A DNA stretch of 64,000 nt from Pseudomonas fluorescens (GCF_000730425.1 NZ_CP008896.1:4774001-4838000), one strand, 5' to 3'; counted from the first letter of the stretch, positions 44,862 to 53,984 are shown. The notes: generated by a model not told the origin, from the letters alone. Translations and numbers: made by a program.

Positions 44862-46349
44862 ATGCTGCAATCGCTCAAACAAACGTGGTTTTCCAACGTC
44901 CGTGGAGACGTGCTCGCGGGGATCGTGGTCGCGCTCGCGCTGATCCCGGAGGCCATTGCTTTCTCTATCATTGCCGGCGTCGACCCCAAGGTCGGTCTCT
45001 ACGCCTCCTTCTGTATCTGTGCTGTCATCGCCTTCGTCGGCGGTCGACCCCGCATGATCTCGGCAGCTACCGGTGCGATGGCACTGCTGATGGTCACCCT
45101 GGTAAAAGATCACGGGCTTCAGTATTTGCTGGCAGCCACCTTGCTCTGCGGGGCGCTTCAAATCCTCGCTGGATACCTGAAACTGGGCTCTCTGATGCGC
45201 TTTGTTTCGCGCTCGGTAGTCACAGGCTTTGTGAATGCATTGGCGATTCTGATTTTCATGGCGCAGTTACCTGAATTGACCAACGTGACCTGGCACGTTT
45301 ACGCCATGACCGTAGTGGGCCTCGGAATAATCTATCTGTTTCCGTATGTACCGAAGATCGGCAAGCTGATTCCCTCGCCGCTGGTGTGCATCCTGGCCCT
45401 GACGGCCATTGCTATTTACCTCGGTCTGGATATCCGCACTGTGGGTGACATGGGCGAACTGCCGGACACGCTGCCGATTTTCCTGTGGCCTGAAGTCCCG
45501 CTGAACGTTGAAACTCTGCGCATCATCTTCCCGTACTCAGCCGCCTTGGCCGTAGTAGGTCTGCTTGAGTCCATGATGACCGCGACCATCGTCGACGATT
45601 TGACCGATACCACCAGCAACAAAAACCGTGAATGCAAGGGTCAAGGCATTGCCAACATCGCTGCCGGGATGCTCGGCGGTATGGCAGGCTGCGCCATGAT
45701 CGGCCAGTCGATCATCAACGTGAAATCCGGTGGACGTACCCGTCTCTCCACATTGTGCGCGGGCATTTTCTTGCTGCTGATGGTCGTTTTCCTCGGCGAA
45801 TGGCTCTCCAAGATCCCGATGGCTGCATTGGTTGCTGTGATGATCATGGTATCCATCGGCACCTTTAGCTGGGATTCCTTGCGCAATCTGAAAGAGCACC
45901 CACTGTCGACCAACCTCGTCATGGTCGCGACCGTTGTGGTGGTCGTGGCAACGCATAATCTGGCTTACGGCGTGTTGGTCGGCGTACTGCTGGCTTCGTT
46001 GTTCTTTGCGAACAAGGTCGGACATTACCTCGATATCAAGAGCAGTCTTGAAGAGACGGAGTCGCATCGGACTTACCGCGTGGTAGGCCAGGTGTTCTTC
46101 AGCTCGGCAGACAAGTTCACCGAAGTTTTTGACTTCAAGGAAGCGCTCAACAAGGTCACCATCGATCTGACACAGGCGCATTTCTGGGATATCACCGCCG
46201 TCGCCGCGCTGGATAAAGTGGTAATCAAGTTCCGTCGCGAGGGCGCCGAGGTTGAAGTGCTGGGTCTAAATGAGGCCAGCGCCACAATCGTTGACCGCTT
46301 TGGCGTGCATGACAAACCTGGCGCCATCGACAAGCTCATGAGCCACTAA
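44862..46349 (+). CDS. SulP-family inorganic anion transporter with STAS domain
   Basis: A 495-residue protein with about 11 membrane helices (SulP motif [40 protein letters not shown]) and a C-terminal STAS domain from about residue 400 ([40 protein letters not shown]). It imports bicarbonate, sulfate or a related anion with Na+ or H+. I use the ATG at 44862 ([16 protein letters not shown]). A universal stress protein gene follows at 11 bp. Confidence 0.9.
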   Translation: MLQSLKQTWFSNVRGDVLAGIVVALALIPEAIAFSIIAGVDPKVGLYASFCICAVIAFVGGRPRMISAATGAMALLMVTLVKDHGLQYLLAATLLCGALQILAGYLKLGSLMRFVSRSVVTGFVNALAILIFMAQLPELTNVTWHVYAMTVVGLGIIYLFPYVPKIGKLIPSPLVCILALTAIAIYLGLDIRTVGDMGELPDTLPIFLWPEVPLNVETLRIIFPYSAALAVVGLLESMMTATIVDDLTDTTSNKNRECKGQGIANIAAGMLGGMAGCAMIGQSIINVKSGGRTRLSTLCAGIFLLLMVVFLGEWLSKIPMAALVAVMIMVSIGTFSWDSLRNLKEHPLSTNLVMVATVVVVVATHNLAYGVLVGVLLASLFFANKVGHYLDIKSSLEETESHRTYRVVGQVFFSSADKFTEVFDFKEALNKVTIDLTQAHFWDITAVAALDKVVIKFRREGAEVEVLGLNEASATIVDRFGVHDKPGAIDKLMSH

Positions 46350-46360
46350 GGAGATCGACA

Positions 46361-47212
46361 ATGACCCACGTAATGGCATGTATTGATAACTCACAATCCT
46401 CATTGGCGGTCTGCGACTACGCAGCATGGGCGTCGCAGCGACTCAACGCGCCTCTTACCTTGCTTCACGTATTGGATGAAGAGAAATACCCAGCAGCAGC
46501 TGACCTAAGTGGAAATATTGGTCTCGGCAGTCGAGAGCATCTGCTGGAGGAGCTGGCTACATTGGATGCCCAACGCGCCAGACTCGCTCTGGAACAGGGC
46601 CAACACATGCTGGAAAAGGCCAGGGAGCGAACGGTCATTTCCGGCGCTGCGTTTCCTGAGCTGAAGCAGCGCCACGGACACTTGGTAGAAAGTCTGAGCG
46701 ACCTTCAGGAGGATATTCGACTGTTGGTGATAGGAAGAGTGGGTGAAGACAACTCACGCAACGCGCACAGCCTTGGCAGCCAGATAGAAGCTGTAGTGCG
46801 AACAATTCACCGGCCTATCCTGATCACAGCCAACAGCTATAAAAAGCCCGAAAAGGTGATGCTCGCATTTGACGGCAGCTCCACAGCCTACAAAACCATC
46901 CAAATGTTTGCCGCCAGTTCGCTTTGCAAAGACTTGCCCATTCATCTTGTTACGGTCGGTGCAGATTCGGTGAGCAATCACGAGGCACTGGGAAAAGCAC
47001 AAAGCATGCTTCTCTCGGCTGGCTTCCTAGTCCAAGCTGAAATCAGACAAGGTGAGGTGGAGTCGGCTCTGCACGATTATCAGACAGAGCACGGCATTGA
47101 TCTGCTGGTCATGGGTGCCTATGGGCATTCACGCATCAGGCAGTTTTTGGTAGGAAGCACGACTACGACGATGCTTCGAACAGCCACCATGCCTGTATTG
47201 CTGCTGCGCTGA
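46361..47212 (+). CDS. Tandem universal stress protein
   Basis: A 283-residue protein with two UspA domains. The second has VMLAFDGSSTAYKTIQMFAA and DLLVMGAYGHSRIRQFLVGS, the ATP-binding G-x2-G-x9-G(S/T) motif of Usp proteins; the first keeps LLVIGRVGEDN only in part. It is co-transcribed with the SulP gene (AAGGAG before the ATG) and may adjust transport under stress. A hairpin follows the stop. Confidence 0.88.
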   Translation: MTHVMACIDNSQSSLAVCDYAAWASQRLNAPLTLLHVLDEEKYPAAADLSGNIGLGSREHLLEELATLDAQRARLALEQGQHMLEKARERTVISGAAFPELKQRHGHLVESLSDLQEDIRLLVIGRVGEDNSRNAHSLGSQIEAVVRTIHRPILITANSYKKPEKVMLAFDGSSTAYKTIQMFAASSLCKDLPIHLVTVGADSVSNHEALGKAQSMLLSAGFLVQAEIRQGEVESALHDYQTEHGIDLLVMGAYGHSRIRQFLVGSTTTTMLRTATMPVLLLR

Positions 47213-47226
47213 GATAACTCTCTAAG

Positions 47227-47260
47227 CCACAGTGTTTCTACTTATTGAGAAATGCTGTGG
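47227..47260 (+). terminator. Hairpin after the usp gene
   Basis: The arms CCACAGTGTTTCT / AGAAATGCTGTGG pair at 11 of 13 positions around an 8-base loop, 15 bp after the usp stop. There is no T run, so termination may need Rho or the structure may belong to the neighbouring transposon edge. Confidence 0.5.
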
Positions 47261-47314
47261 TCAATCCCATCTAAGCTATCTGACAACATAGCCCACTGAG
47301 TTCGACCTGCGCAC

Positions 47315-50308
47315 CTAAATATCGTCGTCTGGATTACGCAGTGGCCGTAGCTCACCTCGGGCGACCTCTTCTGGTACCGCGAAGGAGTACCGTCCCAACA
47401 TATTGATGTGCTCGAAGATCAGCGGCGACAAACGAGCCAGGTCTTCGTCCTGTACCGGGTAGCCGTGCTGCTTTAACCGCTCCACGGCAGCCGTCATGTA
47501 GAGGGTATTCCATAGCACAATGATATTTACCACCAGGCCCAGGGCACCGAGTTGATCCTCCTGGCCTTCTCGGTAGCGCTGGCGAAGCTCGCCTCGTTTG
47601 CCATGGAACACGGCGCGAGCCAGGCTGTGTCGGCCTTCGCCGCGATTCAGTTGGGTCAGGGTGGCGCGGCGCTTGGACTCATCATCAATGTAGGTCAACG
47701 TATGCAGGGTTTTCTCGATCCGTCCGAACTCTGCCAACGCCTGGGCCAGACGGGTCGGACGATCTCCCGTTTGTAGGGTGCGCATGATGCCTGTCGCCGG
47801 CACTCGGCCAAGTTTGAGTGAGCCAGCCAAACGCAACAGGTCATCCCAGTGCTCGGCGATCAGGTCGAGCTTGACTGACTGGCGAGCAAGTCCGTTGAGC
47901 TTGCCGTAATCCGCGTCCGGGCGGGTGCGCCAGAAGCGGGTACCGCCGACATCAGCCAGGCGCGGGCAGAAGTGATAACCGAGCAGACGGAATAACCCGA
48001 ACACCACATCGCTGTAAGCACCGGTATCGGTCATGATTTGTGTGGGCTGCAATTCGGTCTGTTGTTCCAGCACAACCGCGAGCAATACTAGGCTGTCGCG
48101 CAGGGTGCCGGGCACCGTAATGGCGTTAAGACCGGAAAACTGGTCGGAGATCAGGTTGTACCAGGTGACGCCCCGGCCGGTACCGAAATACTTCGGGTTA
48201 GGGCCGGCATGTACGGTACGCACAGGTACGACAAAACGCATGCCATCGGCGGAGGCCACCTCGCCGCCGCCCCAGACCTGAGCCAGCTCCAGTTGACTCT
48301 GCGCAGCCACCAAAATGGCATTGGCTGCCGACAGGGTATCGTCACGGAGATAGTTCTGGCTCACCCAGGACATTCGGTCACGGCGCAGCGCTTGGTTGTC
48401 GTTGCGAGTCAAGGGCTCCAGGCCGGTGTTACAGGCTCCTCCCAAGAGCACTGCGCACAAACTCGTCACCAAGTTGTCGGCCCGCGCATTGCGTTCGGAC
48501 ACATGGGTGAAGGCTTCAGTGAAGCCGGTACGAGCGGCGATTTCTAACAGGATTTCCGGCAAATCGACACGCGGCATCAAGTCGGCCACGGCTGCACGCA
48601 GTTGCAGCAACGAGTTGGGCTCTTCCAGCTTCTCCAGCGCTCCGATGGACAGCTCGGTTTTGCCCTCTGTATTCTCACTCAACTGGATCGCAGGATTGTC
48701 GGGCAGGCGAGCGGCGACTGCGTACCAAGTCGCATCCAGCTCGGCAGACAAGGCGTCCAAGGTGGTTTTGGCGTTCACAGTCAGGCCCAGTGAGCGACAG
48801 ATGATCGGTCGCGCCGACAGCCATTCTGCACCATCGAGCAGACCGATACGCGGGTCGGCATAGCGCCAACTGGGTGCAACAAAGACATCGCGGCGGCGTA
48901 GGGCCGTGCGTAGTGCATCAAGCGTGCAGAAGACATAGGCGCCCATGTCGAGGGAGCCATCTTCGCGAGTGATGTGGTTCTGCCAAGCCTTGGCCACGAT
49001 CTCCTGCGGCACGTCATCCTCCGGCTTCCTGCGAGGCAAGTTCAGTTGCAACCAGTCCAAACTAGCCGCCACACCCTTACCCGCCGGGCTGAAGCCGAAG
49101 CGAATATGTTTCAATAAGTCAGGAAGGAAACGGCGCACGCTGCGGTAGCGCTCCTCCAGAGCGAGGTAAAACACATCGTTGGCCGGACGGATCAACGCAT
49201 TGACCTCTTCCAGGGCTTTCTCCAGCGTGACACGTGGCAGGTCGTTGAACAGCCGGGCACGGACATTGTCATCGCTGATCGAGCTATCCAGCACGACCTT
49301 GCACGCAGCGGCGAGCATTGCCGCCGAGCGATCCAGGTCTTTTAGACTACGCAACCGAGCCTTCTTGTCAGCCTTCTCTGCGTTGTTGAAGATATCACGC
49401 AGTAGCGCTTCCAGAACTTCCAGAGCATCGTCGTGCGCACTGGCTTCCAAGGAAACCGCGAATGCCACCAACGTCGCCAACCGGCGCGACGCCGGCAGTC
49501 GATTGATGGCCGTGACCTTCGCGGTGTTGGCAAAGCGAGCCAGGGCGGCAATGCGGCTGGGAGGGATATGCGCAGCTGCCGGTAAGGCGATACCCAACCC
49601 GCGTACATCATCCAGCCGACGCAGCGCCCGAACCAGTGCAGGGCCACTGACCATCACCGGGCCGGAGCGTAGTTGATCCAGTCGGGAACTACGGTTGCCT
49701 TCGGCCACCAGAAGCAAGTCTTGTAGGTGCTGTCTTTGCTCCTCGGTCACGCTGCGGCCCAAGGTGTACCAGAGGCGTTCTTCAACCCGGCTACGCAGTT
49801 GGGCAATGAAGCGCTCTAACTGGGAAATTCCGGGCAATAGGACTTTCTGTGTGAGCAGCCATGAGGTAGCTCGTTCGAACAGCACGCCAGGACGATCAGT
49901 ACCAGTCCAGCAAAGGGCATACAGCCATCGGCTCAAACGAAAGCCGATGCCTGGGTCAGTAAAGTGGCGATAGCCATAGCGCTCTTGAATATCGGCCGCA
50001 TGTATCCAGCGACGATGATCGCTATAACGTACAAGACAGTCAGGGTCGGCGATTGCCAATTGCCGACAAAGCACAAGCAGGACTTCCACCGGCACAGCCG
50101 TGGGTTTGTCCGGCAAAACACCGACGAAGCGAACGGTAGTCAGCAGAACGGCATAGCCCAAGCGGTTATGGTTGCCCCGTAGTACCTGGACGGCTTCACG
50201 GTCTTCATCGCTCAGGTGGAAGTAGCGCTCCAGTTCATCACGGCTGGGCGCATCGATGTAGCGACCAAAGCCGTCGCGTTGCTCCTGAGTCAGAAAACCA
50301 ACCGGCAT
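47315..50308 (-). CDS. tnpA: Tn3-family transposase, full length
   Basis: A 997-residue protein of normal Tn3 transposase size. The N-terminal half (MPVGFLTQEQRDGFGRYIDA, DUF4158-like) binds the ends. The C-terminal DDE domain shows NYLRDDTLSAANAILVAAQS, IMTDTGAYSDVVFGLFRLLG and LAEFGRIEKTLHTLTYIDDE. It is cotranscribed with a toxin-antitoxin pair upstream (toxin stop at 50312, tnpA start 50308), an arrangement known in Tn3 transposons with TA modules. A terminal repeat next to its stop could not be recognised. Confidence 0.94.
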   Translation of the reverse strand: MPVGFLTQEQRDGFGRYIDAPSRDELERYFHLSDEDREAVQVLRGNHNRLGYAVLLTTVRFVGVLPDKPTAVPVEVLLVLCRQLAIADPDCLVRYSDHRRWIHAADIQERYGYRHFTDPGIGFRLSRWLYALCWTGTDRPGVLFERATSWLLTQKVLLPGISQLERFIAQLRSRVEERLWYTLGRSVTEEQRQHLQDLLLVAEGNRSSRLDQLRSGPVMVSGPALVRALRRLDDVRGLGIALPAAAHIPPSRIAALARFANTAKVTAINRLPASRRLATLVAFAVSLEASAHDDALEVLEALLRDIFNNAEKADKKARLRSLKDLDRSAAMLAAACKVVLDSSISDDNVRARLFNDLPRVTLEKALEEVNALIRPANDVFYLALEERYRSVRRFLPDLLKHIRFGFSPAGKGVAASLDWLQLNLPRRKPEDDVPQEIVAKAWQNHITREDGSLDMGAYVFCTLDALRTALRRRDVFVAPSWRYADPRIGLLDGAEWLSARPIICRSLGLTVNAKTTLDALSAELDATWYAVAARLPDNPAIQLSENTEGKTELSIGALEKLEEPNSLLQLRAAVADLMPRVDLPEILLEIAARTGFTEAFTHVSERNARADNLVTSLCAVLLGGACNTGLEPLTRNDNQALRRDRMSWVSQNYLRDDTLSAANAILVAAQSQLELAQVWGGGEVASADGMRFVVPVRTVHAGPNPKYFGTGRGVTWYNLISDQFSGLNAITVPGTLRDSLVLLAVVLEQQTELQPTQIMTDTGAYSDVVFGLFRLLGYHFCPRLADVGGTRFWRTRPDADYGKLNGLARQSVKLDLIAEHWDDLLRLAGSLKLGRVPATGIMRTLQTGDRPTRLAQALAEFGRIEKTLHTLTYIDDESKRRATLTQLNRGEGRHSLARAVFHGKRGELRQRYREGQEDQLGALGLVVNIIVLWNTLYMTAAVERLKQHGYPVQDEDLARLSPLIFEHINMLGRYSFAVPEEVARGELRPLRNPDDDI

Positions 50309-50311
50309 CGA

Positions 50312-50722
50312 TCACAGTACCTCGGCGCAGAACACGGCGGGGGTGACAATCCGCGTGCGTTCGATATGTCCGCGCTGCAAGAGGCCTGCGCGTCGATCAC
50401 CGGTTACTAGGTAGTCCGCATTGCCCGCCAAAGCCATGGCCAGCAGAAAAGAGTCATCCGGATCATCGGCTTCAACCTCAATGGTCAACCGCTCCAATAC
50501 CACGGCGCGTTGCAGGTTATTGATCATGGCCCCCACTTTGGCAGGCTGAAGGATGGCCTGAAGCTTGGGGTAACGACTGGCGCGACGAATTTCGTCGAGC
50601 TGTGCCCGTGAAGTCACCACCTCGAAGCGAGCTGAACGCCAGGCCCGATAGATCGCATCAGGAGACCCATGCGGTGAGATCAGCGCACTGAACAGAATGT
50701 TGGTATCCAATACAACCCGCAT
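50312..50722 (-). CDS. PIN-domain toxin (COG1569 type)
   Basis: A 136-residue PIN ribonuclease: VVLDTNILFSALIS (first Asp), QLDEIRRASRYPKL (Glu) and DPDDSFLLAMALAGNADYLVTGDRR (acidic cluster). It is encoded directly between its antitoxin (1-bp overlap) and tnpA. It would cleave RNA when released from the antitoxin and may stabilise the transposon. Confidence 0.88.
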   Translation of the reverse strand: MRVVLDTNILFSALISPHGSPDAIYRAWRSARFEVVTSRAQLDEIRRASRYPKLQAILQPAKVGAMINNLQRAVVLERLTIEVEADDPDDSFLLAMALAGNADYLVTGDRRAGLLQRGHIERTRIVTPAVFCAEVL

Positions 50723-50961
50723 CAGCGCTTACGCGCCCAGTCGAGCGCTTCTTCAACCGCTTCGGTCAGTTCGGCCTCACTCAGATGGGCATTGGAAACC
50801 TTGGCCTGTTCGGCGCTCAGCTCCAGGATGTGTGCCCGCACCGCTTCTTCGATGAAGCGCGACAGGTCGCCCTTACGGCCACCGCCTTGGCTGGCCAGAA
50901 ACATGCGAAGCGATTGGTCGGTGTCGGTGGAGACGGCGACGTTCCAGCGAGTGGTATTCAT
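50722..50961 (-). CDS. Ribbon-helix-helix antitoxin
   Basis: The 79 residues start MNTTRWNVAVSTDTDQSLRM with an RHH-type N-terminal half (GDLSRFIEEAVRAHILE) and a C-terminal toxin-binding helix (LSEAELTEAVEEALDWARKR). The ATG at 50961 is used; the open frame from a TTG at 50973 adds four residues. It overlaps the toxin gene. A GTGTTTAT repeat pair just upstream (50981-50998) may be its operator. Confidence 0.82.
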   Translation of the reverse strand: MNTTRWNVAVSTDTDQSLRMFLASQGGGRKGDLSRFIEEAVRAHILELSAEQAKVSNAHLSEAELTEAVEEALDWARKR

Positions 50962-51023
50962 GACTTTTTCCAATGTTAGGTGTTTATGTGTTTATACACT
51001 CGATCCTCACTGCGCCGCAACGG

Positions 51024-51049
51024 TTCGATAAAACCCTCGTTTTATAGAA
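51024..51049. other. Resolution-site-like dyad of the Tn3 transposon
   Basis: TTCGATAAAAC and GTTTTATAGAA form an imperfect dyad with a 4-bp centre in the space between the TA operon and tnpR. This is the position of the res region in Tn3-family elements. The Tn402-type remnant begins 22 bp to its right. Confidence 0.5.
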
Positions 51050-51070
51050 CTTTAACGGAAGACCTGCCCA

Positions 51071-51095
51071 TGTCGTTTTCAGAAGGCGACTGCAC
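51071..51095 (+). repeat. Left 25-bp Tn402/Tn5053-type inverted repeat
   Basis: TGTCGTTTTCAGAAGG followed by CGACTGCAC. It differs from the right copy at two positions. Confidence 0.85.
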
Positions 51096-51120
51096 CAGTT
51101 CACTGGGCTGGCCGCCGTGT

Positions 51121-51164
51121 GTGCATAGAACTTCTGACCGGGAACGGTCAGAAGTTCTATGCAC
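51121..51164. repeat. Perfect 20-bp palindrome near the left end
   Basis: The arms GTGCATAGAACTTCTGACCG and its exact complement are separated by GGAA. Each arm contains a TniA-type subterminal repeat (GTCAGAAG...TGCAC), so this looks like two head-to-head transposase binding sites. A single copy in direct orientation would be normal. Confidence 0.75.
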
Positions 51165-51244
51165 GAAGCGCCGCGAGAGATCGGAATTGCTCAGAACTCT
51201 TGTGCACGGCGCGACAAAGCCGGAACCGCCGAAAATTCCGGCGA

Positions 51245-51796
51245 TCAACCGGCAAGCTGCTTGATGCGCTCGGCCAGGCGGCCGAAAGCCTCGTTCACGT
51301 ATTCCAGCACCTTGGGTTCTGCGCCCTGCGTGCGCAGCGAGTCTTTGAAGGCTTCCAGGTCGGACAGCCATTGCCGATGCAGGCGGCCCAGCTCGTCGAG
51401 CTGAGGCCGGAAGTCTTGGAGACTGCCGCTCGCACGAAACGCCTGGTAGCCACGCTCAAGCGTGGCCGCCGTGGTCAGCAGTTGCGCGCCCATTTGCTTG
51501 TGCTGTTCGGAGAACTCGGCCATGCCGTCATAGGGCCGCGAAGCCTTGCGGCGCTCGGCTTCGGATGCCTCTTCCATGATGCGGGCGTAGCGGTAGAACC
51601 CTGGGAACTCGCGGGACAGCGCCATGAGCTGCTGATCGGATGTGCCGACCCAAATCCTGTGCAGGTCAGGCCCGTACCCCATCATGCGATTGATGATGGC
51701 ATGGGCCTCGCTGACACCCTGGGCGGCAAGCTGCTGCATGTGTTGGTCGATCTTCGCGGCCAGTCGGCGGAATTCGTTCATGCTCATGTCCGTCAC
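51245..51796 (-). CDS. Hypothetical helical protein of the mini-element
   Basis: The 183 residues from a GTG at 51796, overlapping the VapC stop, have ATG alternatives at 51787 and 51781 (MNEFRRLAAKIDQHMQQLAA). It is all-helical and rich in charged residues, with no known domain. Translation coupled to the toxin gene suggests a function with the TA pair, such as a third component, but this is speculation. Confidence 0.6.
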   Translation of the reverse strand: MTDMSMNEFRRLAAKIDQHMQQLAAQGVSEAHAIINRMMGYGPDLHRIWVGTSDQQLMALSREFPGFYRYARIMEEASEAERRKASRPYDGMAEFSEQHKQMGAQLLTTAATLERGYQAFRASGSLQDFRPQLDELGRLHRQWLSDLEAFKDSLRTQGAEPKVLEYVNEAFGRLAERIKQLAG

Positions 51797-52188
51797 AAAA
51801 GGCGCGTTGATTGCCCTTGCGCCGTGAGAAGTGCCACCGCCTTCTTATCGAAGGAAACGAAGGTTTCCCCGCCAAGCCAGTTGCCTTCGTAGGCAATGAC
51901 GCCATCGGCAAAGTCTCCGCCCGCGTCGAGCACCAGCAAGCCAGCCTCCACGGCAGGCCGGTTCACTTCCACATTCGCGGCGGCCAGTAGTGCCCGGATC
52001 GCGCTGGCCGCGTCGGCTTGCTGGAAGCCGTAGACACGCAGCAGCACCCAAACAAATTCGCATAGGCACGGCAGCGCGACCGCGATCAACTCGGCGTCGG
52101 TCAAGACTGCGGCGGCAACGTCCGCTTGTGCGGGATCGTCACGCACAACCGCACGCACAAGGACGTTGGTATCGACTGCGACCTTCAT
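51793..52188 (-). CDS. vapC: VapC-like PIN toxin
   Basis: A 131-residue PIN protein, MKVAVDTNVLVRAVVRDDPA (first Asp), LCEFVWVLLRVYGF (Glu), GGDFADGVIAYEGNWLGGETFVSFDKKA (Asp cluster). The complete active site suggests tRNA or rRNA cleavage. It overlaps the AbrB-type antitoxin gene by four bases. Confidence 0.88.
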   Translation of the reverse strand: MKVAVDTNVLVRAVVRDDPAQADVAAAVLTDAELIAVALPCLCEFVWVLLRVYGFQQADAASAIRALLAAANVEVNRPAVEAGLLVLDAGGDFADGVIAYEGNWLGGETFVSFDKKAVALLTAQGQSTRLL

Positions 52189-52436
52189 TGCTTACCTGCC
52201 CAGCCTTGCGCCGCCGCCTCGTTGATTTCTTCGATGGTGGCAACCTTCTGCGTCTTGCCCGCGAGCAGGCCGACAAAGCTGGCTATCGTCCCTGCGGGCC
52301 GTGCCGCCTTGAGCACGCCCCGACCGTCTGGCAACAAGTCCAGCTCGATCTTGTCGCCTGGCCTGATGCCGAGGTGTTGCAGTACGTCCTTCCGAAACGT
52401 CACTTGTCCCCGTGCGGTAACGGTCAATGTGGTCAT
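52185..52436 (-). CDS. vapB: AbrB/MazE-fold antitoxin (VapB-like)
   Basis: The 83 residues start MTTLTVTARGQVTFRKDVLQ and follow with HLGIRPGDKIELDLLPDGR, the swapped-hairpin AbrB DNA-binding domain. The tail (TQKVATIEEINEAAAQGWAG) binds the toxin. The ATG at 52436 is used; six upstream residues in the open frame lack a ribosome site. Confidence 0.85.
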   Translation of the reverse strand: MTTLTVTARGQVTFRKDVLQHLGIRPGDKIELDLLPDGRGVLKAARPAGTIASFVGLLAGKTQKVATIEEINEAAAQGWAGKQ

Positions 52437-52454
52437 GGTGGTTTGCCCTCGCAA

Positions 52455-52617
52455 TCAAGGTTGATGCTTCACATAGTAATGCAAAAATGCCTTACCGTCA
52501 ATGTCCGTCAAACGATCATTAGTCGGCCATGCCGGACACTGTCCAGCAAAGTTATTGCACAACGGGTTGTCGGACATTAAGATAGGCGGACGGAATGACG
52601 GACAAGAGAGGCGGCAA
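52455..52617. promoter_or_regulatory. Res-type region and promoter between vapB and the resolvase gene
   Basis: Several TGTCCG/CGGACA units in both orientations (ATGTCCGTCA, GCCGGACACTGTCC, TGTCGGACATTA, ATGACGGACA) occur before the serine resolvase gene. Their number and spacing are those of a three-site res. The divergent promoters of vapBC and the resolvase must overlap it. Confidence 0.65.
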
Positions 52618-53184
52618 ATGGCACTGATCGGCTATGCGCGGGTATCGACGGCGGAACAGGACACCGCCTTGCAGACGGATGCGCTACGCAAGGCAGGCTG
52701 CGAGCGCGTTTTCGAGGACACGGCTTCCGGGGCCAAGGCCGACCGCCCCGGCTTGGCTGATGCGCTGGCCTACCTGCGCGACGGCGACGTGCTGGCCGTC
52801 TGGCGGCTGGATCGGCTCGGGCGCTCTATGCCGCACCTAATCGAAACGATAGGCGCGCTGGAAGCGCGAGGCGTCGGCTTCCGTTCTCTGACGGAAGCCA
52901 TCGACACCACCACGCCAGGCGGGCGGCTCATCTTCCACGTGTTCGGCGCGCTGGGCCAGTTCGAGCGCGACTTGATCCGCGAGCGCACCAAGGCCGGGTT
53001 GACTGCCGCCGCCGCTCGTGGGAGGAAGGGCGGGCGAAAGCCGGTTGTCACCGCCGACAAGTTGCAGCGAGCGCGGGAGCACATCGCCAACGGGCTTAAT
53101 GTCCGAGAGGCCGCTACACGGCTCAAGGTGAGCAAGACGGCCCTGTACACCGCGCTGCAATCCACCAGTGCAGCCGACTCCTGA
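52618..53184 (+). CDS. Serine resolvase of the Tn402-type element
   Basis: A 188-residue resolvase: catalytic Ser in MALIGYARVSTAEQD, Arg motifs VWRLDRLGRSMPHLI and FERDLIRERTKAGL, and a C-terminal helix-turn-helix NVREAATRLKVSKTALYTAL. It resolves cointegrates at the adjacent res. The position beside the right terminal repeat is that of tniR in Tn402/Tn5053 elements. Confidence 0.9.
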   Translation: MALIGYARVSTAEQDTALQTDALRKAGCERVFEDTASGAKADRPGLADALAYLRDGDVLAVWRLDRLGRSMPHLIETIGALEARGVGFRSLTEAIDTTTPGGRLIFHVFGALGQFERDLIRERTKAGLTAAAARGRKGGRKPVVTADKLQRAREHIANGLNVREAATRLKVSKTALYTALQSTSAADS

Positions 53185-53190
53185 TATTCC

Positions 53191-53215
53191 GTGCAGTCGT
53201 CTTCTGAAAATGACA
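53191..53215 (-). repeat. Right 25-bp Tn402/Tn5053-type inverted repeat
   Basis: GTGCAGTCGTCTTCTG followed by AAAATGACA, the complement of a Tn402-type end, with a second TniA-type motif (GTGCAGCCGACTCCTGA) at 53168-53184. Confidence 0.85.
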
Positions 53216-53282
53216 TTTTGGACTTGGGATTTACCGCTTTCCTGTCACTTTTCCCGTACCGAAATCAGTGTGAGAAAAACGT

Positions 53283-53867
53283 ATGGGAAAGCGGATTGGA
53301 TATGCTCGAGTGTCGACTGATGATCAGAACCTCGACTTGCAGCGAGATGCACTCACCCTGGCTGGGTGCTCCGTAGTTTACGAAGAGACCATGAGCGGCA
53401 AGTCAGCGGATAGGCCGGAGTTGGGGCATTGTCTCAAGGCTCTGCGTAGTGGCGACACTCTGGTCGTATGGCGACTGGACCGCCTCGGCCGCTCCTTACC
53501 TGACCTGGTTGGGATCGTCAGTCGACTTGAGCAGGATGGAGTGGGGTTCGAGTCGATCAACGAACGAATTGAAACCACCAGCGCTGCCGGCAAGCTGATC
53601 TTTCATGTGTTCGCTGCCTTGGCTGAGTTCGAGCGCAACCTGATTCGAGAGCGCACCCGCGCAGGGCTGGCGGCGGCTCGTGCACGTGGGCGAAAAGGCG
53701 GACGCAAGCGTAGTTTGAATGACCGCCAGCTACGCGAGATACAAGCCCTGCTCAAAGATCCTGAGATACAGCCTGGAGACGTGGCCCGACGCTATGGCAT
53801 TTCGCGGACGACTTTGTATCGTTATGCCCGCTCATTCAGTGCGCCGGAGTCGCCTGAGTCGTCTTAG
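53283..53867 (+). CDS. tnpR: Serine resolvase TnpR of the Tn3-family transposon
   Basis: The 194 residues start MGKRIGYARVSTDDQNLDLQ, with VWRLDRLGRSLPDLV, FERNLIRERTRAGLAAARAR and a C-terminal GDVARRYGISRTTLYRYA. It is a close relative of, but not the same as, the resolvase at 52618. It belongs with tnpA at 47315-50308; their shared res region was split by the Tn402-type insertion. Confidence 0.92.
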   Translation: MGKRIGYARVSTDDQNLDLQRDALTLAGCSVVYEETMSGKSADRPELGHCLKALRSGDTLVVWRLDRLGRSLPDLVGIVSRLEQDGVGFESINERIETTSAAGKLIFHVFAALAEFERNLIRERTRAGLAAARARGRKGGRKRSLNDRQLREIQALLKDPEIQPGDVARRYGISRTTLYRYARSFSAPESPESS

Positions 53868-53984
53868 GGTGTCCGCCGTAGCGGAAGAAAACAATCGCAA
53901 CCTAGACAGTCGTCTGAAATACCGTTAAGTCGCTTGAAATTGCGTTCAGGAACACCTACTGTCTGCTCCAGCTCATCTACCAGC

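Larger units (their letters stand above)
51071..53215. mobile_element. Tn402/Tn5053-type mini-element without tni transposition genes
   Basis: The ends are 25-bp inverted repeats, starting TGTCGTTTTCAGAAGG on the left and, inverted, TGTCATTTTCAGAAGA on the right (23 of 25 identical), the well-known Tn402/Tn5053 terminus. Subterminal TniA-type repeats (GGTCAGAAG...TGCAC) lie next to both ends. The 2145-bp interior has a resolvase, its res, a VapBC-like pair and an unknown gene; tniA, tniB and tniQ are missing. It sits between the TA operon and tnpR of a Tn3 transposon, so it inserted in the res region, the known target preference. The flanking 5-mers (GCCCA, TTTTG) differ. Confidence 0.8.

Noticed and set aside
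47213..47314. Terminal repeat of the Tn3 transposon beyond tnpA
   Set aside because: No GGGG...TAAG sequence resembling the candidate at 53985-54018 could be seen here; only a usp-associated hairpin.
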